Below, one piece after another: positions 19,056 through 29,808 of a DNA stretch of 64,000 bases. The notes under the pieces were generated by a model. That model saw only the letters and a list, made by a program, of their open reading frames with translations, did no database searches and was not told the origin of the DNA. The position numbers and the translations under genes are program-made. Every line of letters starts with the position of its first letter. Within the stretch, counting starts at the first letter, position 1. Source of the stretch: Burkholderiaceae bacterium. GTDB taxonomy: Bacteria > Pseudomonadota > Gammaproteobacteria > Burkholderiales > Burkholderiaceae_C. Location: assembly GCA_022702125.1 (NCBI GenBank), contig JAKOND010000021.1, positions 1 to 64,000 of the forward strand. The letters are read 5' to 3'.

Positions 19056-20800
19056 CATAGGGCGGGAGCCGTGGGGGCGGAGTACCGTTCGGTCGGCTCG
19101 GATGCCGGCTGCGCGGCTGCGGCGGGCATCGCGGGTGCCGCAGGCGCGGCGGACACGGTGCGCAGGCTCGGCGCCCCCGGCTGGCGCTGCTGCTCGAGCG
19201 CCGCCATCCGGCGCGCGCCGGAACCGCCGCAGACGATGCGCAGCGCATCGATGCGCTGCTGCAGCGCCTCGGCCGGGGCGATCCGCGCCCGGTGGCGGAG
19301 CAGCACCTGCTGGGCCACGTCGAGCAGCTTGATGTTGAGCGTATCGGCGCAGCGCGCCACCAGCTGTTCGACCGCGGCGCCCGGATCGCCGGCGACATTG
19401 AGGGCCATGGCGCCTTCCGCCATGCGGGTGATCTCCACGTGGCTCTGGCGCAGCATCTCGGCATAGGGCGGATGGGCTTCGCAGGCGCTGGCCAGCAGCT
19501 CGCTCCGGTTGTGGGAAACCGCGAAACGCAGGCCCAGGGCTTCGACGAGGGGGTCGCTGCCGTTGACCTTCGACGACATCGCCGCCAGCGCGGACAGCAG
19601 GCCGGCCAGATTGCAGCCCGCCTCGAAGTCGAAGTCCGGCTCGCGCAGGGCGGAGGCTAGCCGGCGCACCGCGCCGAAGGCCTCGGCGAGACGATGCTGC
19701 CGGATCTCCTGCAGCGCTTCCACGACCAGGGCCCCGCGCTTCGCGCGCAGGTCGTCGGGTCGCTGCTCCAGGATGCGTTTGAGGTCGTGGCCGCAGTGGT
19801 GGAGCGTCTTGCGATCATCGTCCTGGAAGGTCGCCAGGGAGAGCAGCACCAGCGTCTGCACGTCGAACAGCTTCGACATGACGCCCATCGAAACCGCGCG
19901 CTGCAGGGCGCCGACGGCATCGTCGCGCCGGCCGAGATAGTAGGCCAGCATGCCGAATTTCTGCTGGCGGGTGATCGAGCCGGGCGTGAGGCCGGCGGCG
20001 GTGCGGAAGGTGGCGAGCGCATCGTCGAACCTGCCGGCTTCGATCTGCGCGCAGCCCATGACGTCGTAGGCGTCGGCGAAGGTGGCGTCCTCGCCCACCA
20101 GCTGGCTCAGCGTGCCGAGCGCACGCTGGACCTGGCCGGCTTCGATCTGCGTGCGCGCCACCCCGAGCTTGGCCCAGGGCATCGCCTTGGCGGCGATCAC
20201 GGCCTCGAAGAGCGTCCGGGCCTGTTCGTGCCGGTTGCCGTGCAGGAGCAGTTCGGCGCCGATGCGCGCGGCATAGAGCCAGTAGGGCGCGCGCGCATGG
20301 AAAATTTCCAGGCACAGGGCGGCGGCCTCGTCGAAGGCCCGGGATTCGATGGCGGTGAAAATCGGCCGCAGATGCGCCTTGCGCCGGCGTGCGGCATCGA
20401 GCCGTTCGAAGAGCGACCCCGGGGTGAAGGGCTTGAGCAGATAGCCGTCGAGCGCCGATTCGGCCGCGTCCGCCACCGCGTGGTACGAGGCGGCACCGGT
20501 GACCATGAAGAACACGGTGGAGAAGGGCAGCGACTGGGCGCGCCGCAGGTCGTCGAGAAGGTCCTGGCCCGACAGCTCCTCGCCGAAGTAGCGCTCGCAG
20601 AGCACGAAGTCGAACGTTTGGAGTTCGAGCTTCTGCCGGGCGTCGTGCAGGCGGTGGCACTGCACGACGCGGCCCACCCCGTAGTTGCGCAATTGCGATA
20701 CCAGGATGCTGCGGGAGGTCGAGTTGCCGTCGATGACCAATGCTTGGCAATGGGAGACCGGCGGCAGCGGTTCGGAAGCAGGCGGCAGCTTTTCGAGCAT
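19055..20800 (-). CDS. Response-regulator receiver/TPR protein with Asp-to-Glu phosphoacceptor
   Basis: A 581-residue protein made of an N-terminal CheY-like receiver (about 18-140) and a long array of TPR-like helical repeats (about 145-520), with an Ala/Pro-rich tail. In the receiver, LVIDGN (Asp24), the Thr of MVTGAA (Thr101) and the Lys of LLKPF (Lys123) are kept, but the phosphoacceptor position reads FVLCERYF: Glu69 stands where Asp is expected. Such receivers usually cannot be phosphorylated normally and may act as constitutively active or as protein-binding modules. No DNA-binding or enzymatic output domain is present; TPRs suggest protein docking. It is a single gene divergent from folE with 130 bases between. 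The partner kinase is not in the window. Confidence 0.85.
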   Translation of the reverse strand: MLEKLPPASEPLPPVSHCQALVIDGNSTSRSILVSQLRNYGVGRVVQCHRLHDARQKLELQTFDFVLCERYFGEELSGQDLLDDLRRAQSLPFSTVFFMVTGAASYHAVADAAESALDGYLLKPFTPGSLFERLDAARRRKAHLRPIFTAIESRAFDEAAALCLEIFHARAPYWLYAARIGAELLLHGNRHEQARTLFEAVIAAKAMPWAKLGVARTQIEAGQVQRALGTLSQLVGEDATFADAYDVMGCAQIEAGRFDDALATFRTAAGLTPGSITRQQKFGMLAYYLGRRDDAVGALQRAVSMGVMSKLFDVQTLVLLSLATFQDDDRKTLHHCGHDLKRILEQRPDDLRAKRGALVVEALQEIRQHRLAEAFGAVRRLASALREPDFDFEAGCNLAGLLSALAAMSSKVNGSDPLVEALGLRFAVSHNRSELLASACEAHPPYAEMLRQSHVEITRMAEGAMALNVAGDPGAAVEQLVARCADTLNIKLLDVAQQVLLRHRARIAPAEALQQRIDALRIVCGGSGARRMAALEQQRQPGAPSLRTVSAAPAAPAMPAAAAQPASEPTERYSAPTAPAL

Positions 20801-20930
20801 CGGATGACCCGGAGAACGTCGTGGTCGACATTCTGTTGCGGGAAGCGTGCGGCATTCTGAACCGACGGTCCACGGGGCGCCGCTGCCGCGTCGCCCGGCC
20901 AGGGAAATTTCGCACTGTTACCATCATCGG

Positions 20931-21674
20931 ATGACTTCCGATGACGCCGTCTCGTCCCTTCCTTCCCTCCTGGGCACTTCCGGTCCGTCCGACGACGCGG
21001 AGGGCACGCCGCTGTCCCTGCGCATCCGGCAGCGCGTGCGGGACGCCAACCGCCGCTACCACGCCAACGACAACATCTCCGAGTTCATCCGGCCGGGCGA
21101 GCTGGAAAAACTGCTCGACGAGGTGCAGGAGAAGATGCAGGGCGTGCTCGACAGCCTGGTCATCGACACCGAGAACGACCACAACACGGGCGACACCGCC
21201 CGCCGGGTCGCCAAGATGTACCTCAACGAGGTGTTCGCCGGCCGCTACCAGCCCCAGCCGCGGATCACCGACTTCCCCAACGCCGAGCACCTCAACGAGC
21301 TGATGATCGTCGGCCCGATCACCGTGCGCAGCGCCTGCAGCCACCATTTCTGCCCGGTCATCGGCCGCATCTGGATTGGCGTGCTGCCCAACCGCAGCAC
21401 CAACGTGATCGGCCTGTCGAAGTACGCCCGGCTGGTCGACTGGATCATGAACCGGCCGCAGATCCAGGAGGAGGCGGTGGTGCAGCTGGCCGATCTGATC
21501 CAGGACAAGACCTCGCCCGACGGCCTCGCCATCGTGATGGAGGCCAGCCACTACTGCATGTCCTGGCGCGGGGTGAAGGAAATGAACAGCAAGATGGTGA
21601 ATTCCGTCATGCGCGGCGCCTTCCTCGAGAACACAGCGCTGCGCCGCGAGTTCCTGTCGCTGATCCCGCGCTGA
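20931..21674 (+). CDS. folE: GTP cyclohydrolase I FolE
   Basis: Zinc enzyme converting GTP to 7,8-dihydroneopterin triphosphate, the first step of folate/pterin synthesis. The 247-residue product has an extended N-terminus (1-50) and a T-fold catalytic domain: NDHNTGDTARRVAKMYLNEV, then VRSACSHHFCPVIGRI with the zinc Cys and the two catalytic His, IGLSKYARLVDW, and the second zinc Cys in ASHYCMSWRGVK (about residue 205). The ATG at 20931 was chosen over an upstream in-frame start at 20847, which would run through the divergent control region. It is followed by the EamA transporter after 54 bases. Confidence 0.95.
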   Translation: MTSDDAVSSLPSLLGTSGPSDDAEGTPLSLRIRQRVRDANRRYHANDNISEFIRPGELEKLLDEVQEKMQGVLDSLVIDTENDHNTGDTARRVAKMYLNEVFAGRYQPQPRITDFPNAEHLNELMIVGPITVRSACSHHFCPVIGRIWIGVLPNRSTNVIGLSKYARLVDWIMNRPQIQEEAVVQLADLIQDKTSPDGLAIVMEASHYCMSWRGVKEMNSKMVNSVMRGAFLENTALRREFLSLIPR

Positions 21675-21728
21675 GCGCGGCAGCGGCTTCCATCCCCTGA
21701 CGCCACGTCGCGTACCGGGCCTTTCCGC

Positions 21729-22619
21729 GTGTCGGCCGGCGCCTTCGCCATCGTCCTGCTGGCCGGGCTGATCCACGCCGGCTGGAACATCGCGGCCAAG
21801 CGCGCGGGCGGCGACGCGCGCTTCGCCTTCTTCACGAGCGTCGTCATGATGGTGGCGTGGGCGCCGCTCGGGCTCTGGCTGGCGCGGGACGCGCTGCCGG
21901 GATGGGACGCGGCGGCCTGGACGGCGGTCGGAGTCAGCGGCGTGCTGCACGTGGCGTATTTCGTGGTGCTGCTGCGGGGCTACCGGGCGTCGGACCTCAC
22001 GGTGATGTACCCGGTGGCGCGGGGCTCGGGGCCGCTGCTGTCGTCGGCGGTGGCGGTCGTGCTGCTGGGGGAGCGGCTGTCCCTCGCCGGCGTGCTGGGC
22101 ATCGCGGGCGTGGTCGGCGGCGTGTTCCTGATCGCCGGAGGGCCGGCGCTGCTGCGCGCCCGCCGGCAGGGCGCGGACCCGGCCGTCCGGCGCCGGCTGC
22201 AGCGCGGCATCGGCTACGGCCTGGCCACCGGGTGCCTGATCGCGGCCTACACGGTGGTCGATGGCTATGCGGTCAAGGTGCTGCTGCTGTCGCCGATCCT
22301 GGTCGACTACATGGGCAACTTCGTGCGGGTGGGCCTGCTGGCGCCGGTGGCCCTGCGCGACCGGGTGGCCACCGCCCGGCTCTGGCGCCTGCAGTGGCGC
22401 CATGCGCTGCTGGTGGGGGGCGTCGGCCCGGTGTCCTATGTGCTGGTGCTGTATGCGCTGCAGACGGCGCCGCTGTCGCATGTGGCGCCGGCGCGCGAGG
22501 TGTCGATGCTGTTCGCCGCGCTGCTCGGCGGCCACCTGCTGGGCGAGGGCGACCGGCGGGCGCGCGTCCTGGGGGCGCTGTGCATCGCCGGCGGCGTCGT
22601 GGCGCTGGGATTGGGCTGA
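21729..22619 (+). CDS. EamA/DMT-family membrane transporter
   Basis: A 296-residue protein of the drug/metabolite transporter superfamily with two EamA repeats and about ten hydrophobic segments. Typical pieces are AGLIHAGWNIAAKRAGG in the first helix, LTVMYPVARGSGPLLSSAVA in the first repeat and APLSHVAPAREVSMLFAALL in the second. These proteins export amino acids or metabolites, but substrates are rarely predictable. The start is a GTG at 21729; no in-frame ATG lies in a better place. The stop lies 4 bases before the DUF429 gene, so the two are probably co-transcribed. Confidence 0.85.
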   Translation: MSAGAFAIVLLAGLIHAGWNIAAKRAGGDARFAFFTSVVMMVAWAPLGLWLARDALPGWDAAAWTAVGVSGVLHVAYFVVLLRGYRASDLTVMYPVARGSGPLLSSAVAVVLLGERLSLAGVLGIAGVVGGVFLIAGGPALLRARRQGADPAVRRRLQRGIGYGLATGCLIAAYTVVDGYAVKVLLLSPILVDYMGNFVRVGLLAPVALRDRVATARLWRLQWRHALLVGGVGPVSYVLVLYALQTAPLSHVAPAREVSMLFAALLGGHLLGEGDRRARVLGALCIAGGVVALGLG

Positions 22620-22623
22620 GCCG

Positions 22624-23508
22624 ATGGCTGCCGCTCCGTCCCTCGCGCCGCAGCCGCAGGCAGGAACCGTCGGCCTGCTGGGCTGCGATTTTTCCAGCAG
22701 CCCGAGCCGGCGCAAGCCCGGCGTGCTGGCCGTGGGACGGCTCGACGGCGGGACGGCGGTGCTGGACCGGCTGGAACGCTTCGACACGCTCGACGGCCTG
22801 CGGCGGCGCCTGGAGGCCCCCGGGCGCTGGGTGGGCGGATTCGACCTGCCGTTCGGCCTGCCGCGCGAACTGGTCGAGCACCTGGGCTGGCCCACCGACT
22901 GGCGCGGCTGCATGCGCCACTACGCGGCCCTGTCGCGGGCGGAGATCCGCGCCGCCTTCGCCGCCTTCTGCGATGCGCGGCCGGCCGGCGGCAAGTTCGC
23001 CCACCGGGCGACCGACCGGCTGGCGGGATCGAGTCCGTCGATGAAATGGGTCAATCCCCCGGTGGCGTACATGCTGCATGCCGGCGTGCCGCTGCTGCTG
23101 GCCGCGGGCGCGCATCTGGCGGGCGTGGAGCCCGACGATCCGGCGGCGGACCGGGTGGCGCTGGAGGCCTACCCCGGCCTGCCGGCGCGCGAGGTGCTGG
23201 GCCGCCGCAGCTACAAGAGCGACGACCGCGCGAAGCAGACGGCCGACCGCCGCGACGCGCGCGAGGCGCTGGTGGCGGCGCTGGAGCGGGGTGCCGGCCC
23301 GGCCGGCCCGCTGCGCCTGGGGCTGCGCCTGCGGCTGGAGAGGCCGCGGCGCGCGGTGCTGGTGGACGATGCCAGCGGCGACAGCCTGGATGCCGTGCTG
23401 TGCCTGCTGCAGGCGGCCTGGGGGCTGGCGCGGCACCGCGCGGGCGCGCCCCGCTACGGCCTGCCGCCGGATGTCGATCCGCTCGAAGGCTGGATCGTCA
23501 GCGCGTGA
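22624..23508 (+). CDS. DUF429 family protein (predicted RNase H-like nuclease fold)
   Basis: A 294-residue DUF429 protein. The opening strand GLLGCDFSSSPSRRKPGVLA (about 17-36) carries the Asp of the RNase H-like fold; later pieces are VGGFDLPFGLPRELVEHLGW, ALEAYPGLPAREVLGRRSYK and the C-terminal DDASGDSLDAVLCLLQAAW (about 240-258), whose acidic residues would complete an active site. Members are predicted nucleases, but activity is not established for this subgroup. The ATG lies 4 bases after the EamA stop. Its 3' end overlaps the convergent EAL gene by 11 bases. Confidence 0.75.
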   Translation: MAAAPSLAPQPQAGTVGLLGCDFSSSPSRRKPGVLAVGRLDGGTAVLDRLERFDTLDGLRRRLEAPGRWVGGFDLPFGLPRELVEHLGWPTDWRGCMRHYAALSRAEIRAAFAAFCDARPAGGKFAHRATDRLAGSSPSMKWVNPPVAYMLHAGVPLLLAAGAHLAGVEPDDPAADRVALEAYPGLPAREVLGRRSYKSDDRAKQTADRRDAREALVAALERGAGPAGPLRLGLRLRLERPRRAVLVDDASGDSLDAVLCLLQAAWGLARHRAGAPRYGLPPDVDPLEGWIVSA

Positions 23509-24265
23509 GGCCCGCCGCGTCCCAGTCCACCGCCGGCAGCGGCCCGACCGCCGGTTTGGCGAACAGGTAGCCCTGGAACAGCGAAACGCCCAGGTCGCGC
23601 AGCACCCGCACCTCGGCGGGGTGCTCGACGCCCTCGGCGATCACCCGGATGCCGAGCTCGCGGCAGATGCCGACGAAGCCCGCGACGATGGTGCGCCGCA
23701 CCCGGTGGATGTGCAGGTCGCGGATGAGGTGCATGTCGATCTTGACCACGTCGGGCTGGAATTCGGCCAGCAGGTCGAAGCCCGCGTAGCCCGCGCCGAA
23801 GTCGTCCACCGCGGTGAGGAAGCCCCGCTGCTTGTAGTCCCGGAAAATGGACGTCAGGTGGGGCAGGTCGTTGGCCCGCTCGTCCTCGACGAGTTCGAAC
23901 ATGATCCGCTCGATCGGGAAGCCGCAGCGCTCCGCCGTGGCCAGCGTGACGCGGATGCACGCCTCGGCGCGGTAGACCGCGTTGGGCAGGAAATTGATCG
24001 ACAGCAGGGTCCGCATGCCGAGCGCGCTGGCCTGCTCGATGGCCTTGATGCGGCAGGCCTGGTCGAAGGAGTAGCGGTTGTCGGCGTTCACGCGGGCGAG
24101 CACGCTGCCCGCGCCTTCGCCGGCCAGGCCGCGCACCAGGGCCTCGTGGGCGAAGACGGTTCGGGTCTCCAGGTCGACAATCGGCTGGAATGCCATGGTG
24201 AAGTCGAAACCGAGGTCCTGCGTCTTGCGGCAACCCTCGCAGCCGGCAGCGGAGGAAAAAGTCAT
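23498..24265 (-). CDS. EAL-domain cyclic-di-GMP phosphodiesterase
   Basis: A single-domain, 255-residue EAL protein that should hydrolyse cyclic di-GMP to pGpG. The active-site motifs look intact: HEALVRG (about 41-47), the Asn in SINFLPNAVY, the Glu in MFELVEDE, DDFGAGYAG, the Lys of VVKIDMH, EGVEHP and the Gln in FQGYLFAKP. There is no sensor or transmembrane domain, but the N-terminus (MTFSSAAGCEGCRKTQD) has a CxxC pair at 9/12 that might bind metal or respond to redox. The ATG at 24265 was preferred to a longer start at 24343 because the extra residues look non-coding. Confidence 0.88.
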   Translation of the reverse strand: MTFSSAAGCEGCRKTQDLGFDFTMAFQPIVDLETRTVFAHEALVRGLAGEGAGSVLARVNADNRYSFDQACRIKAIEQASALGMRTLLSINFLPNAVYRAEACIRVTLATAERCGFPIERIMFELVEDERANDLPHLTSIFRDYKQRGFLTAVDDFGAGYAGFDLLAEFQPDVVKIDMHLIRDLHIHRVRRTIVAGFVGICRELGIRVIAEGVEHPAEVRVLRDLGVSLFQGYLFAKPAVGPLPAVDWDAAGLTR

Positions 24266-24341
24266 GGAGAAAGGGAGCCCTGGGATGCGTGGAACGATTC
24301 GGCAGGATGCGCCCGTCGCGCCGACGCATCCCGAAAGGACC

Positions 24342-24650
24342 ATGGTATGTCCAAAGGGATGCGGGCAGAGGTCGGATCAGCGAGGTGTTTTCCGGTTTTA
24401 CGCCGATGCCGGCGGGGCACGCGCGGCATCGGGCGGATGGCGCCGGGTCCGCTGGCGCGCCTGGATGCTGGCGCTGTGCTGCGGCGCCACGGCCCTGGCG
24501 GCCGCGCCGGCCCCCTGGTACCAGTGGCGCAGCAAGCTCGATGGCGGCCTGGCCTGCGCCCAGGTCTCGCCGGGCGACGGCTGGGAGGCCGCCGGCGGTC
24601 CCTACCGCGACGCCGACTGCCGGCAGCCGCTGCGCGTCGTCCGCCGGTGA
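24342..24650 (+). CDS. Small secreted protein, family conserved in Comamonadaceae
   Basis: A short gene ending in a mature part of about 45 residues (PAPWYQWRSKLDGGLACAQV, then SPGDGWEAAGGPYRDADC) after a hydrophobic signal segment (WMLALCCGATALAAAPA). Two cysteines in the mature region could form a disulfide. I recall similar small WYQWRSKLDG proteins in related genomes, but no function. The start is uncertain: 24342 gives 102 residues with an unusually long n-region and poor ribosome-site spacing; the next in-frame ATG, 24465, gives 61 residues without a basic n-region. It is divergent from the EAL gene. Confidence 0.45.
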   Translation: MVCPKGCGQRSDQRGVFRFYADAGGARAASGGWRRVRWRAWMLALCCGATALAAAPAPWYQWRSKLDGGLACAQVSPGDGWEAAGGPYRDADCRQPLRVVRR

Positions 24651-24688
24651 GCCTGGCGGTCCCGCCGGCGGTTCGCCCTGCCGGCATT

Positions 24689-24708
24689 GCTATCTTTTCA
24701 GGAGCTGC
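24689..24708. repeat. GCTAT...AGCTGC intergenic hairpin element, copy 1 (degenerate)
   Basis: GCTATCTTTTCAGGAGCTGC lies in the 111-base gap between two convergent genes (stop at 24650, stop at 24762). It resembles the copies at 31307 and 41553. The family-wide consensus in Comamonadaceae, as I remember it, is GCTATTATTTTGATAGCTGC. Confidence 0.45.
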
Positions 24709-24761
24709 GAGCGCAGGCGGCATCCGGGCAGGAGCGCATTTCCCTTCCGGAAATACGTCCC

Positions 24762-25475
24762 TTATCCGGCCAGCCCCACGAACAGGTTCTGCACGTCGTC
24801 GTTCGCGTCGATCGCCGCCAGGAAGGCCTCGACCTCCTCCAGCTGCGCGGCGCTCAGGTTCGCCGGGTCGACCGGATTCTTCGGCTTGTAGCCCAGCTTG
24901 GCCGACAGGACGGTGAAGCCCTGCGCCGGCAGCGCGCGGCTGACGAGGTCCAGGTCGGCGGCGTCGGTCAGGAAGAGGACGGTGCCGTCGTCGCCGTGCG
25001 GCTCGAAGTCCTGCGCGCCGGCCTCGATGGCCGCCACTTCCGCGTCGGCGCCGGCGGCCGCGGGCTCGGCCTCGATCATGCCGACGTGGTCGAAGTCCCA
25101 GGCCACCGAGCCGGAGGTGCCGAGCTGGCCCTTGCGGAACAGCACCCGCATCTCGGGCGCGGTGCGGTTGAGGTTGTCGGTCAGGCACTCGACCATCACC
25201 GGCACCTGGTGCGGCGCGAAGCCCTCGTAGATCACATGCTCGAAATGCACCGACTCGCCGCTCAGGCCGGCGCCCTTCTTGATGGCGCGGTCGAGCGTGT
25301 CCTTGGGCATGGAGACCTTGCGCGCCTGCTCCACCACCAGCCGCAGGCGCGAGTTGGAGGCCGGGTCGGCGCCGGCGCGCGCGGCGACCATGATTTCCTT
25401 GGCCAGCTTGCCGAACAGCTTGCCCTTGGCGTTGGCCGCCAGTTCCTTGCCTTTTGCTTTCCACTGCGCGCCCAT
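24762..25475 (-). CDS. YebC/PmpR-family DNA-binding regulator
   Basis: A 237-residue YebC-family protein. The N-terminus ([20 protein letters not shown]) resembles the usual AGHSKWANIKHRK start but with the YeeN-like subgroup spelling; the core contains [15 protein letters not shown], the [20 protein letters not shown] stretch and [13 protein letters not shown]. Members are transcription regulators (PmpR, quorum sensing) and more recently have been linked to relief of ribosome stalling; which applies here is not decidable. A GAGGAA site lies before the ATG at 25475. It is downstream of the peptide-type ABC operon but separated by 113 bases containing a G-run tract. Confidence 0.88.
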   Translation of the reverse strand: MGAQWKAKGKELAANAKGKLFGKLAKEIMVAARAGADPASNSRLRLVVEQARKVSMPKDTLDRAIKKGAGLSGESVHFEHVIYEGFAPHQVPVMVECLTDNLNRTAPEMRVLFRKGQLGTSGSVAWDFDHVGMIEAEPAAAGADAEVAAIEAGAQDFEPHGDDGTVLFLTDAADLDLVSRALPAQGFTVLSAKLGYKPKNPVDPANLSAAQLEEVEAFLAAIDANDDVQNLFVGLAG

Positions 25476-25588
25476 GGGGAGATTCCTCGAAAGTAGTGTC
25501 GTGTTGTCGGTGCCTGCGCGCCTTCCGGCGCGACTGCGGGAGCAGGGCGGGGGCGGGGGCGCGGGGCGGGAGGGGGATTCTGGCCGAT
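25476..25588. other. Spacer with G-run tract between ABC operon and yebC-type gene
   Basis: The plus strand from about 25544 to 25577 has six runs of three to five G separated by one to three bases, a potential G-quadruplex. A minus-strand transcript leaving the upstream binding-protein gene would be C-rich and G-poor here, the composition of a Rho loading site. No U-tract hairpin terminator is seen between the genes. Confidence 0.4.
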
Positions 25589-27094
25589 TCAGGTCCAGTG
25601 CAGCGCCGCCAGTTCGTTCACGAAGACGGGCATGTCCTTCCAGAGCCCGGCCAGCCGCCGGTCGGCCACGGTGGGCCACTGCGGCTGGTAGAGCCAGGCG
25701 TTGGCCGCGTCGGCCGCCAGCAGGCGCTGGGCCTCGGCCAGCAGGGCGGCGCGCTCGGCGGGCCGCGGCTCGGCGAGGATGCGGGCGTAGAGGGCGTCGA
25801 AGCGCGCCGACTCGTAGCCCCAGTAGTAGCCGCGCTTGGCGTAGTTGCCCAGGTCGAAGGGCTCGACGTGGGAGATGATCGTCAGGTCGTAGTTGCGCCC
25901 GTTGTAGACGCCGCCGAGCCACTGCGCCCACTCCACGTTCTCGATCCTCGCCACGATGCCGACCTGGGCCAGCTGCGCCGCGACGATCTCGCCGCCGACG
26001 CGGGCGTAGGGCGGCGGCGGCAGCTTCAGGCTCAGCGCGAGCGGCGCGGTCACGCCGGCCTCCTGCAGCAGCGCGCGGGCGCGGGCCGGGTCGTAGGGGT
26101 TGACGCCGGTGGTGTCCACGTAGCCCGGCGCGCCCGGCACGTAGTGGCTGCCGATGGGCACGCCCAGGCCCTCGGCCGCGCCGGCGATCACCGCCTTGCG
26201 GTCGATGGCGGCGGCGATCGCGCGGCGCACCCGCACGTCGTCGAGCGGCTTCTTGCGCTGGTTGATCGCCAGCAGCGTCTTCGCCCGCGAGTTGCTCACC
26301 AGCACCTGGAAGCGCGGGTCCGCACGGAACTGCGCCAGGCTGCGCACCGCGCCCAGCCGGGGGAAGGCGTCCACGTCGCCGGCCAGCAGGGCCGCGACCT
26401 GCGCCGCGGCGTCGGGGATGAAGCGGAAGGTGGCGCGCCGCAGCCGGGCGGCGGCCGCGTCGCGGTGGCCGTCCCAGCGGACCAGCGTGACCGAGGCGCC
26501 GCGGTTCCAGCGCTCGAAGCGGTACGGGCCGGTGCCGACCGGCTGGGTGGCGTTGCCGGCGGCGCTGCCGGGCTCGACGACGGCGGCGGTGGCCTGCCCC
26601 AGCAGGAACAGCAGGTCCGGGTCGGCCTGGCGCAGCGACAGGACCAGGGTGCGCGCGTCCGGCGCCTCGATGCGCTCCATGCCGGCGAACAGCGCCTTGT
26701 CCTTGTTGGTGCTAGCCTCGGCGGCGGCGCGGGCGAAGGCGAATTTCACCGTCTCGGCGGTGCAGGCCGCGCCGTTGTGGAAGCGCACGCCGTCGCGCAG
26801 CCGGAAGGTGACGGTCCGGCCGTCGGCCGACAGGTCCCAGCGCTCGGCCAGGAGCGGCGCGACGCTGCCGTCGGGGCGGATGCGGGTCAGCGTCTCGAAG
26901 ACGTTGTAGTGCACGATCTCGCCGATGGACGAGGCCGCGCCGGCGGTCGGGTCGAGCCCCGGCGGCTCCAGGATCATGCCCAGCACCAGCGTGTCCTTGG
27001 ACGGCTGGGCCCGCGCGGCCTGCGGCAGGCCGGCGGCGAGGGTGCCGAGGGCGCCGAGCGCGGCGGAAGCGAGAAGGTGGCGGCGGTCGGGCAT
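25589..27094 (-). CDS. Peptide/nickel-type ABC periplasmic binding protein (SBP family 5)
   Basis: Periplasmic ligand receptor of a Dpp/Opp/Nik-type importer, 501 residues. The signal peptide begins [20 protein letters not shown]; the Arg pair before a hydrophobic stretch is compatible with Sec or Tat export. The mature protein has the family-5 signature early ([59 protein letters not shown]) and the [13 protein letters not shown] stretch near residue 195. It is the last gene of a minus-strand operon with two permeases and a double ATPase; 87 bases separate it from the ATPase gene. The ligand may be a peptide, glutathione, opine or metal chelate; not decided. Confidence 0.92.
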   Translation of the reverse strand: MPDRRHLLASAALGALGTLAAGLPQAARAQPSKDTLVLGMILEPPGLDPTAGAASSIGEIVHYNVFETLTRIRPDGSVAPLLAERWDLSADGRTVTFRLRDGVRFHNGAACTAETVKFAFARAAAEASTNKDKALFAGMERIEAPDARTLVLSLRQADPDLLFLLGQATAAVVEPGSAAGNATQPVGTGPYRFERWNRGASVTLVRWDGHRDAAAARLRRATFRFIPDAAAQVAALLAGDVDAFPRLGAVRSLAQFRADPRFQVLVSNSRAKTLLAINQRKKPLDDVRVRRAIAAAIDRKAVIAGAAEGLGVPIGSHYVPGAPGYVDTTGVNPYDPARARALLQEAGVTAPLALSLKLPPPPYARVGGEIVAAQLAQVGIVARIENVEWAQWLGGVYNGRNYDLTIISHVEPFDLGNYAKRGYYWGYESARFDALYARILAEPRPAERAALLAEAQRLLAADAANAWLYQPQWPTVADRRLAGLWKDMPVFVNELAALHWT

Positions 27095-27181
27095 GGGCGG
27101 GTCTCCTGGATCGTGGGCGGCGCGGGCGAAGCGGCCCGTCCGGCGAGGCTTTTTAGCAGGTTTCGCCGGCTCCGGCCGGCT

Positions 27182-28932
<1,751 letters not shown>

Positions 28933-28936
<4 letters not shown>

Positions 28937-29808
28937 CGCCGCCCCGCCAGCCGGGGATCGAGCAGGTCGCGCAGCCCGTCGCCCAGCAGGTTGGTGCCCA
29001 GCACCGCCAGCGCGATGGCCGCGCCGGGGAAGACGGCCAGCAGCGGCGCCTGGAACATCAGGGTCTGCGCCTCGGCCAGCATCCGGCCCCAGGACGGCGC
29101 CGGCGGCTGCGCGCCCAGGCCGAGGTAGGACAGCGCGGCCTCGGCCAGGATGGCGACCGCGAACTGCAGCGTCGCCTGCACCGCCAGCAGCGGCAGGATG
29201 TTGGGCAGCACATGGTCGCGGGTGATGCGCCAGCGGCCGAAGCCCGCGGCCCGCGCGGCCAGCACGAAATCGCGCGACCAGACCCCGCCGGCCGCCGCCC
29301 GCGACAGCCGCGCGAAGACCGGGATGCCCGCGACGCCGACCGCCGCCACCGCGTTGACCAGCCCCGCGCCGTAGAGCGCGGCCAGCACGATGGCGGTGAG
29401 CAGCGCCGGGAAGGCGAAGGTCAGGTCGGCCAGCCGCATCGCCAGCGCATCGGCCCAGCCGCCCCGCGCCGCGGCCCACAGGCCCAGCGCGGTGCCGCCG
29501 GCGAGTCCGATGGCGACCGCCACCGCGCCCGCCAGCAGCGAGCCGCGCGCGCCGGCCAGCAGCAGCGAGGCCACGTCGCGCCCCAGCGCGTCGGTGCCCA
29601 GCCAGTGCGCGGCGGACGGCGGCCGCAGCCGGGCGGCCAGGTCCACCGCATCGGTCGGCCACGGCGTCCAGGCCAGCGACAGCAGGGCGGCCGACACCAC
29701 CGCCAGCACCAGCAGGCCGCCGGCGAACAGGCTGGCGGGCAGGCGGCGGCGGGCGCGGCGCGACGGGGGGCGCACGGCCGGAGCGGCCGGATCGCGTGCC
29801 GCCGTCAT
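28933..29808 (-). CDS. Peptide-type ABC permease 2 (DppC-like)
   Basis: Second inner-membrane permease of the peptide-type importer, 291 residues. It has an N-terminal cytoplasmic stretch rich in Arg (RRARRRLPASLFAG), a first membrane helix, the LGTDALGRDVASLLLAGARG region typical of DppC/OppC proteins, and five further helices. The EAA loop is LAARAAGFGRWRITRDHVLP near residue 185. Gene overlaps of four bases at both ends (with the ATPase and with the DppB-like permease) indicate a tightly coupled operon. Confidence 0.93.

Noticed and set aside
20801-20930. Riboswitch upstream of folE
   Set aside because: The 130-base gap shows no recognisable conserved riboswitch core, and it must also hold the divergent promoter.
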